Assembly: GCF_000253295.1 (NCBI RefSeq)
Contig: NC_015717.1
Coordinates: forward strand, 3,906,001-3,970,000
Direction: 5' to 3'
Length of the DNA: 64,000 nt
Source of the DNA: Hyphomicrobium sp. MC1
Lineage (GTDB): Bacteria; Pseudomonadota; Alphaproteobacteria; Rhizobiales; Hyphomicrobiaceae
The notes under the pieces were generated by a model. It was not told the origin of the DNA and did no database searches. It saw nothing but the letters and a program-made list of their open reading frames with translations. A program made the translations under genes and the position numbers. Positions 62,800 to 64,000 of the stretch are shown here, piece by piece (position 1 is the first letter of the stretch; each line of letters opens with the position of its first letter).

Positions 62800-64000
62800 C
62801 TAACCAGGCTGGCGGAAACGTTGCGGGAAGCTCTCTTTCAGAGACTGTCCGCGGCCCGAAAGCGAAGGATTGGTCATGAAGTACTTATGGGCATTGAAGG
62901 CTTCCTCCCCCGGACCCGGTTCGATCCGGGTCGCGCTGCCGTCGGAATTGATCCGCCAGCTCTGCTGGTTGTCTTTCAGGTTCGCAACCATGATCTGATT
63001 CAGAACTTGCTCGTGGACTGTCGGATTCTTAATCGGCGCCAAGGCTTCGACGCGCCGGTCAAGATTTCGAGGCATCATATCGGCGGAGCTGATGTAGACG
63101 GCGGCCTTGGGGGAAGGCAAGGCCTCTCCATTGGCAAAACAGTAAATGCGCGAGTGTTCAAGAAAGCGGCCGACGATGCTTTTTACGCGGATGTTGCTCG
63201 ATAGCCCCGGAATCCCCGGACGCAGGCAGCAAATGCCGCGCACGACGAGATCGATCGGCACACCGGCGTTGCTGGCATCATAAAGCGAAGAAATGATCTG
63301 CTGATCGACGAGCGCGTTCATTTTCCACCAGATGCCGGACGGTTTTCCCGCCTTCGCATTCCTGATCTCTTCGGCAATGTGCGTCATGATGCGGTTGCGA
63401 ATGCCGTGCGGGCTCGCGGCCATGCATTCTAGTTCCACAGGCTCACCGTAGCCCGTGACGAAGTTTAGAATGCGCGTGACGTCGCGTGCGACCATCGGGT
63501 CGGTCGTGAAGAGGGAAAGGTCCGTATACACACGCGCCGTTTGCGGATGGTAGTTGCCGGTGCCAATGTGGCAGTAAGTCGTGAGGTCGGTGCCTTCGCG
63601 GCGGACAACGAAGCCAAGCTTGGCGTGGGTCTTCAATTCGGTGAAGCCGTAGACGACGTGGACGCCCGCACTTTCGAGATCGCGCGCCCAGCGGATGTTC
63701 GCCGCTTCGTCAAAGCGCGCCTTGAGCTCAACAACGGCCGTTACCGACTTACCGGCTTCCACGGCTTCTTTCAGCGCCTGAATGATCGGGCTGTCGCGCG
63801 AGGTGCGATAGAGCGTCCATTTGATCGCCATGACGTTCGGATCGGCAACGGCCTGGCGCAGGTACTGCACGACGACGTCGAAGCTTTCGTAGGGATGATG
63901 GACGAGGATGTCCTTGTTGCGGATCGCGGCGAAACAGTCGCCGGAAAATTCGCGAATGCGTTCGGGAAAGCGGATCGTGAACGGCTTGAACAACAATTCC
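62800..64000 (-). CDS. ppk: Polyphosphate kinase, C-terminal part (runs off the window)
   Basis: Ppk makes inorganic polyphosphate from ATP. The part present (about 400 residues, cut at the right edge) holds the two phospholipase-D-like domains. It shows VHHPYESFDVVVQYLRQA, KWTLYRTS and ELKARFDEAANIRWA, the catalytic His region FTELKTHAKLGFVVRRE, and YCHIGTGNYHPQTA. The N-terminal domains and the start lie beyond base 64000, so any start seen here is internal. It is operonic with ppx. Confidence 0.95.
   Translation of the reverse strand, partial: ELLFKPFTIRFPERIREFSGDCFAAIRNKDILVHHPYESFDVVVQYLRQAVADPNVMAIKWTLYRTSRDSPIIQALKEAVEAGKSVTAVVELKARFDEAANIRWARDLESAGVHVVYGFTELKTHAKLGFVVRREGTDLTTYCHIGTGNYHPQTARVYTDLSLFTTDPMVARDVTRILNFVTGYGEPVELECMAASPHGIRNRIMTHIAEEIRNAKAGKPSGIWWKMNALVDQQIISSLYDASNAGVPIDLVVRGICCLRPGIPGLSSNIRVKSIVGRFLEHSRIYCFANGEALPSPKAAVYISSADMMPRNLDRRVEALAPIKNPTVHEQVLNQIMVANLKDNQQSWRINSDGSATRIEPGPGEEAFNAHKYFMTNPSLSGRGQSLKESFPQRFRQPG

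Overview
The window is a GC-rich stretch of chromosome from an alphaproteobacterium, most likely of the order Hyphomicrobiales (a Hyphomicrobium-like organism is my best guess). The reasons are gene content and order: metX-metW beside hisC-tyrC and gloB, phbAB next to phaR, ftsE-ftsX next to hpt and a receiver protein, mtgA-rpmF divergent from a prenyl synthase, and ppk-ppx-dnaJ-rnd-aspS. A B12-dependent ribonucleotide reductase and Omp25/31-like and MipA-like outer-membrane proteins fit the same picture. Almost all of it is ordinary chromosomal backbone with dense short operons. There is no rRNA, CRISPR array, prophage or complete transposon.

Left third (1-24 kb): molybdenum cofactor genes (mobA, mobB, moaA), an ABC exporter pair, a CheY-like receiver, hpt, ftsEX, a YdcF-like protein and an acyltransferase. 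Two small secreted proteins follow, one with a PEID-type C-terminal sorting signal. Then come class II ribonucleotide reductase, tyrC-hisC divergent from metX-metW, a methyltransferase, gloB, a DUF985 cupin and a NYN-OST-HTH protein with a long Pro/Gln linker. The NYN gene starts behind a cluster of GANTC (CcrM) sites.

Middle (22-44 kb): PHB synthesis (phbB, phbA, phaR), a c-di-GMP protein with a ruined GGDEF and an intact EAL site, and rpmF-mtgA divergent from a farnesyl diphosphate synthase. Next are an outer-membrane barrel, a flavin monooxygenase, ispG and a zinc uptake operon (zur-znuC-znuB). A very large unrecognised membrane/coiled-coil protein with an internal duplication follows, then FAA hydrolase, PRC-barrel, MFS and MipA genes.

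Right third (44-64 kb): an RND efflux pair and a MocR regulator divergent from a DMT transporter with a clear inverted-repeat operator between them. Next is a TPR-methyltransferase, then tRNA-Leu(UAA). A perfect 39-bp copy of the tRNA 3' end lies 1.16 kb away and brackets a transporter gene: a small tRNA-integrated islet with no integrase. The window ends with a secreted thioredoxin, a PanE-like reductase, a small secreted protein, aspS, rnd, a DnaJ-like protein, ppx and a right-truncated ppk. Two copies of a composite palindromic repeat of about 138 bp lie between these last genes.

The best candidates for something undescribed are the 1,114-residue membrane protein (36.7-40.1 kb), the tRNA-Leu islet, the NYN-OST-HTH gene with its GANTC cluster, and two very small proteins (a 40-residue membrane protein and a PEID-type sorted protein). 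I did not find a convincing new multi-gene system.
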